From the NCBI RefSeq assembly GCF_000715075.1, contig NC_134084.1, positions 7,938,501-8,002,500 of the forward strand: 64,000 nt of DNA, written 5' to 3'. This DNA comes from Nicotiana tabacum (Eukaryota > Streptophyta > Magnoliopsida > Solanales > Solanaceae). This document shows, in pieces, positions 40,330-52,622 of this stretch. The number at the start of each line of letters is the position of its first letter. The stretch's first letter is position 1. The position numbers and the translations under genes were made by a program. Under the pieces are notes generated by a model. The model did not search any database, was not told the origin of the DNA, and saw nothing but the letters and a program-made list of their open reading frames with translations.

Positions 40330-43300
40330 TTACACATAGTAACGCTTGACTGCATCCGAATTAATCGGCTTTGGCCAGACTTCTCCGTCCATTTCTACGA
40401 GTACGAGGGCTCTTCCTGTTAGAACCCGGTGAACCATGTATGGACCCTACTAGTTGGGAGAGAACTTCCCTTTGGCTTCATCTTGATGCGGAAAGATTTT
40501 CTTTAACACCAGCTGTCCCGGTGTGAATTGTCTTAGCTTGACTATTTTGTTGAAGGCTTTGGACATTTTATTCTGATAGAGTTGACCATGGAAGACTGTG
40601 TTTATTCTCTTTCTGTCTATAAGGGCTAGTTGCTCATAACGACATTTTACCCACTCTGCGTCGTCGAGCTCAACTTCTTGTATGACCCTTAAGGAAGGAA
40701 TTTCTACTTCAGCGGGAATGACAGCCTCTGTACCATAGACCAGCATATAGGGGGTTGCCCCGGTTGATGTGCGGACTGTGGTGCGATACCCCAATAGAGC
40801 AAATGATAACTTTTTGTGCCACTGTTTATGTTTTTATATCATTTTCCTTAATATCTTCTTGATATTCTTGTTAGCGCCTTCTACGGCTCCATTCATTTGA
40901 GGCATGTAGGTTGTGGAATTCTTGTGTCTGATCTTGAAAGTTTCACACATATCTTTCATCTAGTCGCTATTGAGGTTGGATCAGTAATGATTGACTCTGG
41001 AATCCCGAATCGGCAAACAATGCGGTCGCGGACAAAGTCTGCCATGCTTTCTTAGTTACTGCTCTGTAAGATGCTGCTTCTACCCACTTGGTGAAATAGT
41101 CAATGGATACTAAGATAAACCTGTGTCCATTGGAGGCGGCAGGCTCTATTGGTCCAATAATATCCATCCCCAGGAGGCGAACGACCATGGTGAGATCGTT
41201 GCATTAAGCTCATTTAGAGGAACCTTTATCATGTCTGCATGTATCTGACAACGGTGGCATTTCCGGATATACTGGATGCAGTTCATTTCTATAGTCATCC
41301 AAAAGTAACTAGCTTGGAGTATCTTCTTTGCTAAGACAAAACCGTTCATATGTGGACCGCCGGTCCCAACATGAATTTCCTCTAGTAACTTGGATGCTTC
41401 CTTTGCGTTGACACACCTTAATAATCCCTGATCAGGATTCCTCCTATACAGGATTCCTCCATTGTCAACCTCCGAAATGTGCGTTTCTGAGTAGGATTTG
41501 CAAGCTCTGGGTACTCTCCTTTTGCCAAATATTCCTTGATATCATGAAACCAAGGCTTTCCGTCTACTTCTTCTTCAACATGGGCACAGTAAGCTGGTTG
41601 ATCGTGGATCTTTACTGGAATGGGACCAATGAAATTTTTTTTCGGATGTTGTATCATAGATGACAAGGTAGCCAATACATCGGTGAACTTATTCTGGACT
41701 CTGGGAACATGCTAGAATTCCGTCTTCGTGAACCTCTTTCTTAATTCCTGTACATGATCAGATACGGGAGTATCTTGGAGTTCTTTGTTGCCCATTCTTC
41801 TCGCACCTGATGTATAAGTAGGTTTGAATCTCCAATCACTAGTAGCTCTCTAACATTCATGTCAATGGCCATTTTGAGCCCAAGGATGCAAACTTCATAC
41901 TCGGCCATGTTGTTGGTGCAAGGGAACCTGAGTTTGACGGACACCGGATAATGCTGACCGGTTTCTGATACTAGGACAGCTCATATGCCAACTCCTTTGA
42001 AATTTGCTGCTCCATTGAAAAATATTCTCTAACAGTCATAGGATTCTGCAATGTCTTCTTCTATGAATGATACCTCTTCGTCAAGAAATATGTTTTCAAT
42101 GGTTTGTATTCTCCATCCACGGGAATCTCAGCAAGGTGGTCTGTCAGTGCTTGTCCCTTGACTACTTTCTGAGTTACATAAACAATGTCGAACTCACTTA
42201 ACAGGATTTGCCACTTGGCTAGCTTGCCGGTGGGCATGGTCTTCTGAAAGATGTACTTCAAGGGGTCCATCCTTGATATGAGATATGTATTATAGGCACA
42301 GAACTCAGCTTCTGAGCTACCCAAGTCAAAGCACAATAGGTGCGATCCAACAAAGAATACTGGACCTCGTACGGGGTGAACTTCTTACTGAGATAATAGA
42401 TGGCCTGCTCCTTCCTCCCTATTTCATCATGCTGCCCCAGAATGAAACTAAAAGCTCTATCCAATACAGCAAGGTAGAGTAATAAGGGTCTACCTGGCTC
42501 TGGCGGGACAAGGACTGGTGGTGTTCACAGGTACTCCTTCATTCTGTTGAAGGACCTTTGGTAGTCATCAGTCCATTTGGTGGCGGCGTCCTTATTCAAC
42601 ATCTTAAAGATTGGCTCACAGATAAACGTAGATTGTGCTATGAACCTGCTGATGTAATTGAGCCTTCCCAAGAAGCTCATCATATCTTTCTTGTTCTTTG
42701 GCGGTGGCAATTTTTAATAGCTTTGACTTTTGATGGATCCAGTTCTATTCCTCGGCGACTCACAATAAACCCAAGCAATTTCCCAGCAGGAACCCTGAAT
42801 GCACACTTCGCGGGATTCAGTTTCAGGTTATACCTTCACAATCTATTGAAGAACTTCCTCAAATCTTCCATATGATCAGTGGCCTTCTTGGACTTGACGA
42901 TGATATCATCTACATATACCTCAATCTCCTTGTGTATCATATCATGGAAAATGGTAGTCATGGCCTGGCCCTCATGTAGGTGGCCACTGCATTCTTCAGG
43001 CTGAAAGGAATCATCTTGTAACAGTACATTCCCTACGGTATAATGAAAGTCGTTTTCTCAGCATCTTCTTCATCCATCCAGATCTGATGATAACTAGCGA
43101 AGCAATCCACAAATGACTATAGCTCATGCTTGGAACAATTGTCAATTAGGATGTGTATATTCGGAAAAGGGAAGTAATCTTTCGAACTGGCCCGGTTGAG
43201 ATCTCGGTAGTCGACACAGACTCTGACTTTCCCATCCTTCTTTGGTATTGGCACGATGTTGGCTAACCATGTCAGGTATTCTACTACCCTAAGAACCTTA

Positions 43301-43704
43301 GCTTTGACCTGCTTGATGACTTGTTCCTTGATTTTCAAACTCATATCAGGTTTGAACTTTCTGAGCTTTTGCTTTACCAGCGGGTATGTTGGATCGGTTG
43401 ACAGTTTTTGAGCTATAATGGATGTACTCAGACCAGTCATGTCATCATACAACCAGGCGAATATGTCCTCATACTCTTTTAGGAATTCTGTATACTCTTT
43501 CTTTTCTGATGACGACAGGTGAATGCTGATCCGTGTTTTCTTGACGTTTTCTGTATCTCCCAAGTTGACAATCTCGGTCTCGTCTAGGTTGGGCTTAGGT
43601 CTGTTCTCAAAGTTCTCAACTTCTTTAACAATCTCGTCAGGTATGTCATCTTTTTCTGAATCAATGTTCGTTTGTTGCGTTGCCTCATTGCATGCCAGAG
43701 TCAT
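40330..43704 (-). pseudogene. Pol of the minus-strand Tat element: RT, RNase H, aRNase H, integrase (degraded)
   Basis: On the minus strand from ATG 43704. An acidic N-terminal segment leads to RT (KLRKFKPDMSLKIKEQV, then PKKDGKVRVCVDYRDLNR near 43200). A gypsy-type RNase H remnant is at 42460-42260 (GRKEQAIYYLSKKFTPYEV). A second, archaeal-type RNase H is at about 42060-41740 (NNMAEYEVCILGL, then IGDSNLLIHQV). Integrase has the zinc finger CIQYIRKCHRCQIH near 41250, GMDIIGPIEP near 41150, and a C-terminal part GYRTTVRTSTGATPYMLVYG at 40794 onward, ending DAVKRYYV at 40330. Many frameshifts and stops interrupt it; several are TAG at expected Gln, for example after HEL near 43117. Confidence 0.92.
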
Positions 43705-43731
43705 CGGTTCATCAAGACACGTAATAGTAAT

Positions 43732-43914
43732 GTTGTATAAGTAAAGTAATGAGAGAAAACAATAGTGATAAGTGTTAATTCGTAAGAAAAGTCAAAATGC
43801 TTTGATAAATTGCATAACTATTTTGAAAATTGAAGATCTTATTGCGGGAATTGAAAATGCGAAAGAAAATCATTTAGTAAAAACAATGGATAATGCTTGT
43901 TTTAGCCTTGCTAC
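43732..43914 (-). other. Candidate intron between pro and RT (Tat element)
   Basis: On the minus strand the protease-end frame finishes RRASG then TAG, with the TAG inside a GTAG donor-like site at 43914-43911. The following AT/T-rich stretch contains no frame until the RT ATG at 43704. The acceptor expected near 43732 reads AACAT where the Ogre-like copy has AACAG, so it may be mutated. Ogre elements are known to have an intron in this place. Confidence 0.5.
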
Positions 43915-44757
43915 CCCGAGGCGCGTCGGGCTTTGGTTGTCCTGATGGTCCAATTCTTGAGATAGGCCCCTGTGGTCACAGCCTGTATGGAAGGGCCTTC
44001 CTCCCCCTCCTCCTCAAGAATAACACAACAGTCCATATTATTGTCCCCTAGAAACAAATTCTTCACTGTTGCAAGTGTTTCTTCTTCATCTGACCCATAA
44101 ATGATGTCAGCCTATTGTAAAGTCTGCTCCAGATGTGGTATTAGCTGCTCTAATGGATAGTAAGGACCGCACCATAGCGGCGACCAGTTGTTGAACTCTT
44201 CCCAGGTGTAATCAAAGCCCAAACCGAAAGTAGTGCCATGTTTCTTCAGTTTTATGGGTTTAGAGATTCCCTGAAGGTTCTTGCCGAGCCCCTTGCCAGG
44301 TTCGTACCCACTCCAATTCAGTATACTCTCGATTTTGTTATCCCATCATTTGTCTTTGTTAACAGCATTTACCCGTTCAATGTGATGGTAAGTTTCTCCA
44401 CATAAATGGGATTGTTATGGTGGCCTAGTGTATGGGTGTGGAAATGATCGTTTGTAGAGTTTTGAGGTTTTGGGATGAGTAGTGGGATATTGTTCGTGGT
44501 ATGGCAGGTGTTGCATTGGTTCTTTGGTGGAGCTGCGTGATGGTGAGGTGAGGGATGATTCTGTTGTTTTGGGATATTTTGAGGAGGTGTAGGGTTCTGG
44601 GTGTTGGGAAAGTTGATATCTGGGGTGCTGAGGGAAAATGAAAGGTTTGCCAGATTTCGAACCTGATCAAGCTCTTCCTGAAATTCCAATAGTTTCTGTT
44701 CCAGCTGTGACACATTCTCGTTTGGAACCCGAATACCCTGTCTATCAATGGCCTCAA
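43915..44757 (-). pseudogene. Gag N-terminus joined to a G-patch-like pro end (internal deletion)
   Basis: On the minus strand 44757-44369 encodes a gag N-terminal segment with a short coiled-coil (LEQKLLEFQEELDQVRNL) and a Pro/Asn/His-rich stretch. Directly after PIYVEKLTITLNG comes, in a neighbouring frame, the G-patch-like GYEPGKGLGKNLQGISKPI (about 44310-44255) and the protease C-terminal region. Capsid, zinc knuckle and protease active site are absent. In the Ogre-like element the same two landmarks are about 3.1 kb apart without its solo LTR, against about 0.45 kb here. A deletion of about 2.6 kb is inferred. A stop near 44115 is TAG at an expected Gln. Confidence 0.75.
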
Positions 44758-45185
44758 CCCGTTCAGCTAGATTCTCTTCCTGATGTTGTTCAAATCTTCC
44801 ATCTTGACTTTGCTCTTGTTCTTGACAGGACTAAGAGGAGGAGTGGGTGGAGTAGGATGATCATGCTAGAGTGCACGAACTAACCTTTTGGGAGGGGAAT
44901 AATAAAAATAAAAACAAAGAATAAAACAAAAAGGTAACCAAGTCAGTGAGGATTATAAAAAATATTGCAATATTTAAACACATAGTGCGGGAATGTAAAT
45001 TGTGTCGTAATTTGGGGACCTCTTTGTGCCCGAGGTAGGCCTAGCGACAAATTGTTTTGGAGAACTTAGAATGCTAAATGCCTCATTTTATTGATAAAAA
45101 ACAAGATGAATCCTAAATTGACACTAAATAAACAAGAAATAAAAAGTCACTAATGGCCATTGGCCTTATTAAATTTATAAAGCGA
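44758..45185. other. Tat element, region upstream of the gag remnant
   Basis: AT-rich, contains no convincing frame on the minus strand. It is cut at 45185 by the Ogre-like LTR. The 5 bp before that LTR are AGCGA, the predicted target duplication. Confidence 0.5.
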
Positions 45186-48100
45186 TGTGAGCACGTGATT
45201 TTTGCCTCGCAAGAACTACTCCAAAAGAAATCACAAATAATTTTTCTCTGTATGCAATTTTTGAATATTTGTGACATTTCGTCTGTGCATGTGCATTTTA
45301 TTTTAATTAAGGAAAAATACAGAAAAATAGTAATATAGGTACATGTGCATTTAGGGATTAATGTGGCATTTTCATAATTAATTAATCATGGGTTTATATA
45401 AAAGGATAATATAAAAAATAATATATTTAGGAAATTATAAACCATAAAGAAAGAAAATCACAAAAAATATGCATATGTGTTTCTTACCATTGTGTTAATT
45501 TTGTTTAAATGTTTAATTTGAGTATTAATTATTATGTGTGTAATTTTATTTTTTGATTTTTACAATTTATTTAGGATTTTTGTTTGATTTTTGTAATTAA
45601 AGAAAAATGGAAAATGGGTAAATGTAAAGGAAATTCGGACTGGGCCAGGAGAAATTAAGGCCTAAAACTCATCCCCGACCCAATCCAAACCAGCTGGTCT
45701 CAAAAGCAAACAAAATGACACCGTTTTAAGTGCTCAATCTGAGCCGCCCATCTTCTTTGATCCAATGGCCCCCAGAGCTTGGACCAAACCCGATCCCACA
45801 ACCCGGCCCACTTTTACCCGGTGAACCCAGTCTTTCAAAGAGACCAAACGACACCGTTTGTTTAAGTGAATTAATCCAGGACATTGATCTCAATTGATCC
45901 AACGGCTAGGATCCATCCACCCCACCCCTATATAAATCCTAAACTATACCCCACCCCCCAAACCAAACACCCCCCCTTTCCTGTTCATTATCTCCTTCAG
46001 AGACCAGATGAACCCCACCGTTAACCACCGTCAACCACCCACCGAAAATTGCCTCACGGCGGTTCCGGTGGTCCAAATGACTCCATTTTATCACCCTTAA
46101 CTCCTCTCAACCTCCCCGTTCCAACTATCATCATAGCTTACCTCGAATCAGACCCCAACATCTCGAATCTTCAATCAAAGTTTGGTCTGAAAACCTAACT
46201 TTCTCCGATGGCTTCCAAATCAACACCATAGCTTCTCCTGACCACCCTCGTCATAGATCCGGTAATGGTTTAGGTCGAATCTTCCTAGAATTGCTCGAAT
46301 CTTCATTTGAAGATTCGAGCCAAACAGGAATTGCCCAGATCCTTTTCAAATTCATACCAGGTGACCCCCAGGCCTCCTTCACCCCTAAACCACCCTTGAT
46401 CCCCTTCAAATATGCCCAGAAACGGTCAAACCCTAAATCTAAGAAAAAGTGGAACCCTAAAATTCCAAATCAGGGAATTTGTCCGATTAAAAGAAGGTTT
46501 GGGGTCTAATGGACCTTAATCAAAGTATTCTCAAATTAGAATACTTCGATTCAGGTCCGTTCGACCTCAATAAGGTTCAAATCAATTCAAGATTGAGACA
46601 TATTCTGGGTTTGAAGATTTAGAGGTATTTTCACTGTTTTCTTTTGTACGCTATGTATGTATTATTGCCTGTTGTAGTAGTCTGTATAATTTTCCTATTC
46701 TTTTTTAATTCTGTCTCATATCCACTATACCCGTTTGTTAGATAAAATTCTGTTTATTGTTTCTGTTTGTTGTAATTGTTTACAATGTGTGTAATCGACT
46801 CGATTAAGTTCGTCGATTAGTTGTTTTATTATAAATTCTTGTTCCTGTTAATGTTGATTGAAACAACCTGTTTGCCTAAATTGTCTGGGGTCTGATTGTT
46901 TGGTATCCATTGTTATAAGCATGTACATTAATTAGTTTCGGCAGTTAATTCACTCTTGTTTGTTAAATCAGCAAGTTCGTCAAATGTTGTTGTATATATT
47001 TGATCAAGGGCCATTTGATTTCAGAAATGAACTTGCATTCCTGACGTTTGTATTCATGTGCATATTTCAGTTTCAGTTTCAGGACATTATCATTAAGCTG
47101 ACAATGAACTTGCATTCACATTACCTTCATTCATGGGCATATTGATTCAAGTTTCAAATTCAGCTTCAATGATTCTGTTGAGTTCTGTGATTGTGTTAGT
47201 TTAGTTTTAATTTAAATTCAGTTCAGTTATTTAAATTAGAATTCAACCTTGGTCATTCAGTTTTAGTCTTCAATCATCAGCTGGTAGGTTTGAAAATATA
47301 GAGATTCAATAATAGGTTACTGAAGTTTTGAATTGGGGCAGTAATAACAGTAGGATTACCGGGGTATTTTGGGAATGTAAAATGGGCAGAATTGACTAAA
47401 TCAATGGTCCGTTAGTCAAACACTAATAAGACAAAGGCTTTTATATTAGTTTAATGTTAGTAGATGAGAAGCCCTTATATCATGCCTTAATTTAGGGAAT
47501 AAAATAAGGAAAAACATTCCTTAGTGGGATATTGGTGAAATAGGCAGACTTTTGGGGATTTTGGTCGGGTAAGTGAAGCTTTTCAAAGGAGGGCAGATCT
47601 GTTGGTTATTATATATACCCAGAAGAACAGAAAAAGGGGGAAGGGAAAAAAAGAGTTGGAAAACAGGGAAAAAAGAGGGAGAGAATACAGAGGACAGATT
47701 ATCTGAAAGAAAAAAAAGATTTTAGAAGAGCAGACTGAAAAAAAACCTGGAGGAGAAAATGAATCTTGAAAAAAAAAGAGCTCTAATATTCAGAAAAATT
47801 AGAACCTTTTTGCAGTAAGAATTAGAAGGAAAAGTTGGAGAGTTGGTTTTCTTTCACTTCTGAAAATAAGTATCAGTTTAGTTAAGGGTTTAATAAAAAA
47901 TTTCAAAGTGTTTCTTTCTTGGAGAGTTAAAAGGTTTCAAGTAGCTTTCCGAGTTTGTTATAGTTGGTCTGTACTGGTCCTTTGTTGTTGATTCTGGGAT
48001 ATTTGTATTATTGTTTGGTACTTCTAAAATTGCAACGTGATTGGGGTCGTGAGTTTGCTGTGATATAAACCAAATTTGTTCTATTAGTAACAGATATGGA

Positions 48101-49681
48101 CTGAACTTGGGTTAGTAATTTACTTCCAGCATTCTTGTTATTTATATTCACAATGACGATAGCAAATAATAGATTTTGTTAACAATTGAATTTTAAGTGA
48201 GCATAGTGATACCTTAAATTTTTGACGATAGCACAACGCACCTAATAGTATGTAAATCTGATTGTACGATTTAAAACTGAGGCCATAACTTTCTTATGCA
48301 TGTAATTAAGGCAGCTTGAGCAAACTTTCGTAACCATTAGCAATTAAGATGGGTTTAGTTTCAAGTAATTGAAAACAATTAGTTCCGACAGTCCACTTAA
48401 TCTAACAATGTGGGTTTAAATTAAGTTATAGGATAATTAATTCTCTTTTGAATATATGTATCATTTATCAGTTCCGTATTTTCAGTTTCAATAATATTCG
48501 ACTTATAGAATAAATCATGAAATAATCTCATTTTTTCTTCGCAAGTCTGATTGCAATTTTCCAATTCCGTTTGCTCTAATCCGAATAAATAAATGGTGTA
48601 GTAACTCTGTCTAGTCAAAAAAAAAACAAATGAATAGGCCATTTAGGAACTTGGTAGGAATATTGTTTAGTTAAATAATATTGATTAATTTCAGCATGTA
48701 AATGGTCTAGGATTAAAATTAGATTGCTAAGTTTTTTTTTTAATTTGACAAACTGAGAACATGCCTAGTATAATGTAACTAGGTAGTAACATGTGAATAA
48801 GACGGCCCAGGTATAGTTTTATGTCATACACGTTGGGCCTGGGCCCGCAGTGGCAACGGACTGTCCTGTTTGCATCATTTTCAAATTTTTTGAATCATAT
48901 TCGAAACTCATCTATGACAACTCAAGCATGTAAATAAATTAAGACATTTTCTCTTTTATTTTGTAAAGACAAATTTTAATAGAAAAAATGTAGGCACTTT
49001 AGGATTATCCTTTTAAAATAAATGAGATGAGCCCTACCCAATAAAATGCACAAATTGCGGGGCCCTCGATAAATGTTTAAATAAAATTACTTAGAATTCG
49101 GGATTGGCCGCTTAGCAAACTCCACGGCCTTATCCAAAATAATAAATACGCTAATTGCTTTAGGCGCGCATTTTAATAATCTTACCTTCTTAAACTCGGG
49201 TGTGCATTTCATGCGACCCAAATCCAAATCCCAAAACATTGAATAAAAATGTGTTCCGAATTGCGGGTGCATTTCATGTGACGCAATCCAAAGACATATT
49301 TTTAAACGATGTTCACATTCTTTTGAAATATAATAATAAAAGCGGCTAAGGGATAAAATTTGCACATAAGTTTATAATATGTATTATATCAGATAATCAG
49401 GCCGAATATAATAGTTGAGCGACCGTGCTAGAACCATGGAATTCGGGAATGCCTAACACCTTCTCCCAGGTTAACAGAATTCCTTATCCGGATTTCTGGT
49501 ACGCATACTGTAATACAAAGTCATTCTTTTCCTCGATTCGGGATTAAAATTGGTGACTTGGAACACCCTAAATCTCCCAAGTGGTGACTCTGAAATAAAT
49601 AAACAAATCCCGTTTCGATTGTCCTTTAATTGGAAAAAACTCCCTACGCCCTTCGCGGGGGCGGAAAAAGGAGGTGTGACA
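45186..49681 (+). repeat. 5' LTR of the Ogre-like element
   Basis: 4496 bp, starting TGTGAGCACGTGATTTTTGCC and ending GGAGGTGTGACA, 4 bp before the primer site. Both ends match the solo LTR at 54231-58003. The last roughly 650 bp (from about 49020) align closely with it, while the upstream part is much more diverged. It carries TATA candidates at 45929-45936 and 47608-47618. The 72-codon frame at 46291 has no support as a gene. Confidence 0.93.
47608..47618 (+). promoter_or_regulatory. Candidate LTR TATA motif
   Basis: ATTATATATAC followed by an AGAAGAACAGAAAAAG leader. The solo LTR has GGGATATAAATAAAAG in the comparable place (56527-56542), also followed by a GA-rich leader. A second TATATAAA at 45929-45936 lacks a counterpart there, so this site is preferred. 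Confidence 0.45.
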
Positions 49682-49685
49682 GCTC

Positions 49686-49703
49686 TGGCGACTCTGCTGG
49701 GGA
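49686..49703 (+). other. Primer binding site, tRNA-Arg type
   Basis: TGGCGACTCTGCTGGGGA begins 4 bp after the LTR end. It is the primer site I associate with Ogre elements (complement of a tRNA-Arg 3' end) and differs from the initiator tRNA-Met site used by the chromovirus in this window. Confidence 0.85.
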
Positions 49704-50563
49704 TCAGAACCCAGAATCTCTGGTTCGGGGTTCAAGAATTCGAGCTTAGAATAATTGTTATTATTTGACTTTATTTATTTGTTTAATTTTATTTACATAT
49801 TTTGGCTTAAATGTGCTAATTAATTGCCTTTACCGCTTTGATATTATGTGAACTGTATATAAACTGTGCCAAAACCCTTTTCTTCTTACCTCCGGAGAGA
49901 AGCTCGCTGGTCGAGACTCCCTATTATGTTAGTGTCAATACCTAAAATAAGAAAGAGGCTCGGATAAGTTACAAAGCCGGATGACCCCGCAGGTCCCCGG
50001 TACGTAGCCCCCTCCTCGACTCGAGTTGTCCACTCGGGTAAGCCAGGTCTAGAACAAAGCCCAGTTTGAAACTTAGTAAAACATGACTTCATGCCATATC
50101 CCTAGTAGGAAAACGCTTAATTGCATCACGTTGCATCTGACTTTGGGGACTCATCACAGGGGTTGGGTCCGTCTAGGACTAGCAACCTGAAATGTAAAGA
50201 CCATCCTGCTGCATCCTGTTTGCTTTATGCATTTATTTGTTTTAGACCTGCATGCTGACCGGCTTTGGAAAATCAAAAATATTGAAAATTGTGAAAAAAA
50301 GGGACGAAGTAACATTGTAGAGAATTAATTGCCTATTTTTTTTTTTTAAAAAAAACAATAGTTTGCATTACCACGAAAAAAAAAAGTTTTGTTTTAAAAA
50401 AAATATTTTTTTTATTTTGTTTATTTATCTACAAAAATGCCAAAAATAAATAAAAAGGGTCGTATTTAAAGAATCAAATTTTCTTTTCCTCAAAATTAGG
50501 AAAAATAGGAAAATTAGTTTATGAGTCAAATAAAGATTTTGCTTTGGCTAAATCCCTTAATAA
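49704..50563 (+). other. Untranslated leader of the Ogre-like element
   Basis: No long frame on the plus strand. An A/T homopolymer region lies at about 50337-50430. The 68-codon minus-strand frame at 49886-50092 is not supported by any domain. Confidence 0.6.
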
Positions 50564-52622
50564 ATGTGCAGAATGAGCACGAGTAGGAATTCATCTGAGG
50601 CCATGGTAAATGGGATCCCTTTAGGCTTACGCATGTGGTGGAATGACTTAGAAGAATCAGGGCGAGATACAATCAAGATGTACCTAGGAAACTTAGTTGG
50701 GCTACTGGACATTGTTCCGAGAGGGGACATTATAAGGGCGCTAATCTCATTCTGGGACCCAGCACATAATGTATTTCATTTCTTAGACTTTGAGCTCACA
50801 CCAACATTGGAAGAACTGGCAGGGTACATCAGGAGTCCCAAACTCCTTATGAGAGAGCAGTATCTTATTGCACCAAGGACCGTGACCATACACAAATTTT
50901 TAGACACCGTGAAGATCCGCAGAGTTATACACAACCCGGAATTATCAGAAGGTTTTTGTAGTTTGGCATTCCTGTACGACAGATACGGTCATTTTGGAGG
51001 GTTCAACAATCCCGAGGGAAAGATTTGCAGCGGGGAAAACCAGCTGAAATGGGAAGGACATAGGTGTATTGCTTTCATGGTAGCCTTTCTGGGCCTTCTG
51101 ATATTCCCTAGAAAAGACGCGAAAATTAACATACAAGTCGCTGGGGTCGTCAGCACTTTGCTCAAGCAGAACAACAGCACTCTGGCGCCAATGATTATAG
51201 CAGACATCTTCCGCGCTCTCACTGTTTGCAAAACCGGAGGAGGTTTCTTTGAGGGTTGCAATGTACTACTGTAAATGTGGATGATAGAACACCTATGTCA
51301 TCGCCCACAGTTCCTGAAATATGAGTCGTCACAAAAGACTTGTATAGAAGAGTTTTCCACAAGGGTCAATGGGTTTAGCCTTCCAGAAGGGGTCGCCGAG
51401 TGGGTCACTTTGTTGCGTTCAGCCTCAGCAAACCAGATAGAATGGGCATTTGGGTGGCTACCCATAGATAAAATCATACACATGTCAGCCATCGAATCTC
51501 ATTTGTTGTTGATGGGCCTCCAAAGTATCCAGCCTTACGCACCATACAGAGTCTTGAGACAGTTGGGGCGATACCAAATAGTCCCAAAGGAAGAGGATCT
51601 TAGTGGCCAGGTAATCAAAATCAGGCCTGGTGGGCAGTTCCCTGAAGCAGTCGTTCGGAGAATCTGGAATGAATGCCAAACCCTGAAAGTAGATACTCGT
51701 GTACAAGACCGGGCCAAAGGTGAAGTATCGCCAAAATACCTCACATGGTACAGAAGAGAGCTTGAGCACCAGAGACCAACTAAGAGAGCTCACGTCCAAG
51801 ACTTCACAGAATCATCGCGAGCACAATGGGGTTGGCTAGCAAAAGAGAAGGAATATCGGGACGAGATTGGCAAGTTAAAACAGAAAACTGAGGGGCTAAA
51901 ATGCCAAAGCAGCTTGCAAATTGATACTGATACAGGAGAGAAAAGCAAGTTGATTCAAGAGAACAAGGCCTTGAGAGCCCGAATCCGCCAAAACAGAAAA
52001 AATGCCGGCGACCAACAAGAAAATTTGGTCCAGTGAAAGGTTGATAGCAGAGTTGAGGAGTCAGGTCAACAAAAGCCACGAAGACTTGGAGAGATCCAAG
52101 GCTTGTATAAAAAGAATGTGGGTCAGGTGGGCCAAAGTTACAGCAGCACGGAGAGAGCACCTATGGCAAGTAAAAAGGGACTACAAAATGAGTGTTGCGA
52201 CATTGAGAGAGATAAACTCCATTCTCAATGATCGGGTCCTTAAACAAACCCGGGATGCTAGAATAGATAGAGAACGCTGCTATGAGTCGATAGCCCGGAT
52301 GGAAGAACAAATGGAGAGGTTCCAAGATCAGCTCATTGACAATACTCGAATATTGGGACTAAAGAATCAACGGATAGAACAGCTATGCATAGAGAGGGAT
52401 AGAATCAGGGGTAGGATCAATGAGATAAGGTGCTATATCACCACGAAGTGCCTAACATGTGAAGAGATGCCCCGTGATATCCTTTTTGCCTCAGTCATAG
52501 GTTATGTCCACCGGATCATGGAGGAACTAAAAAGCTTGCAAAGAGGTCTGGCACCAAAGCCCGCAGAAAGGCCGAACAATGCCTCGCGGGCACCCAAATT
52601 CAAAGCTTTAATGTATCCCTAG
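50564..52622 (+). pseudogene. Ogre ORF1: plant-mobile-domain-like protein plus coiled coil, two lesions
   Basis: Extra ORF upstream of gag, as in Ogre elements; its role is unknown. It starts at ATG 50564. The N-terminal part resembles the plant mobile domain: FLDFELTPTLEELAGYI at about 50784, CIAFMVAFLGLLIFPRKDAK near 51068 and FFEGCNVLL at 51246, followed directly by MWMIEHLC. A single TAA (51272-51274) sits exactly where this domain usually has Gln before the Trp-containing motif. The same frame continues to 52036. The C-terminal part is Lys/Glu/Arg-rich with heptads, read in another frame from 52002 (RLIAELRSQVNKSHEDLERS). A one-base loss in the A-run at about 51996-52001 explains the shift. 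Without the two lesions it would be about 680 residues. Domain assignment is from memory and needs a profile search. Confidence 0.8.

Larger units (their letters stand above)
33599..45185 (-). mobile_element. Tat/Ogre-lineage gypsy element, minus strand, gag-pro deleted
   Basis: Read on the minus strand from 45185: gag N-terminal remnant, G-patch-like segment, candidate intron, RT, RNase H, archaeal-type RNase H, integrase, a long 3' non-coding region with tandem repeats, polypurine tract and a 4.6-kb 3' LTR ending at 33599. The dual RNase H and G-patch place it in Tat. The 5' LTR and upstream part are missing from the window because the Ogre-like element starts at 45186; they should lie beyond 64000. 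The 5 bp next to the LTR edge at 33594-33598 are TCAGC, the predicted target duplication. Confidence 0.9.

Noticed and set aside
46291..46509. 72-codon Lys/Pro-rich frame in the Ogre-like LTR
   Set aside because: It lies in the LTR U3 region, with no matching frame in the solo LTR.
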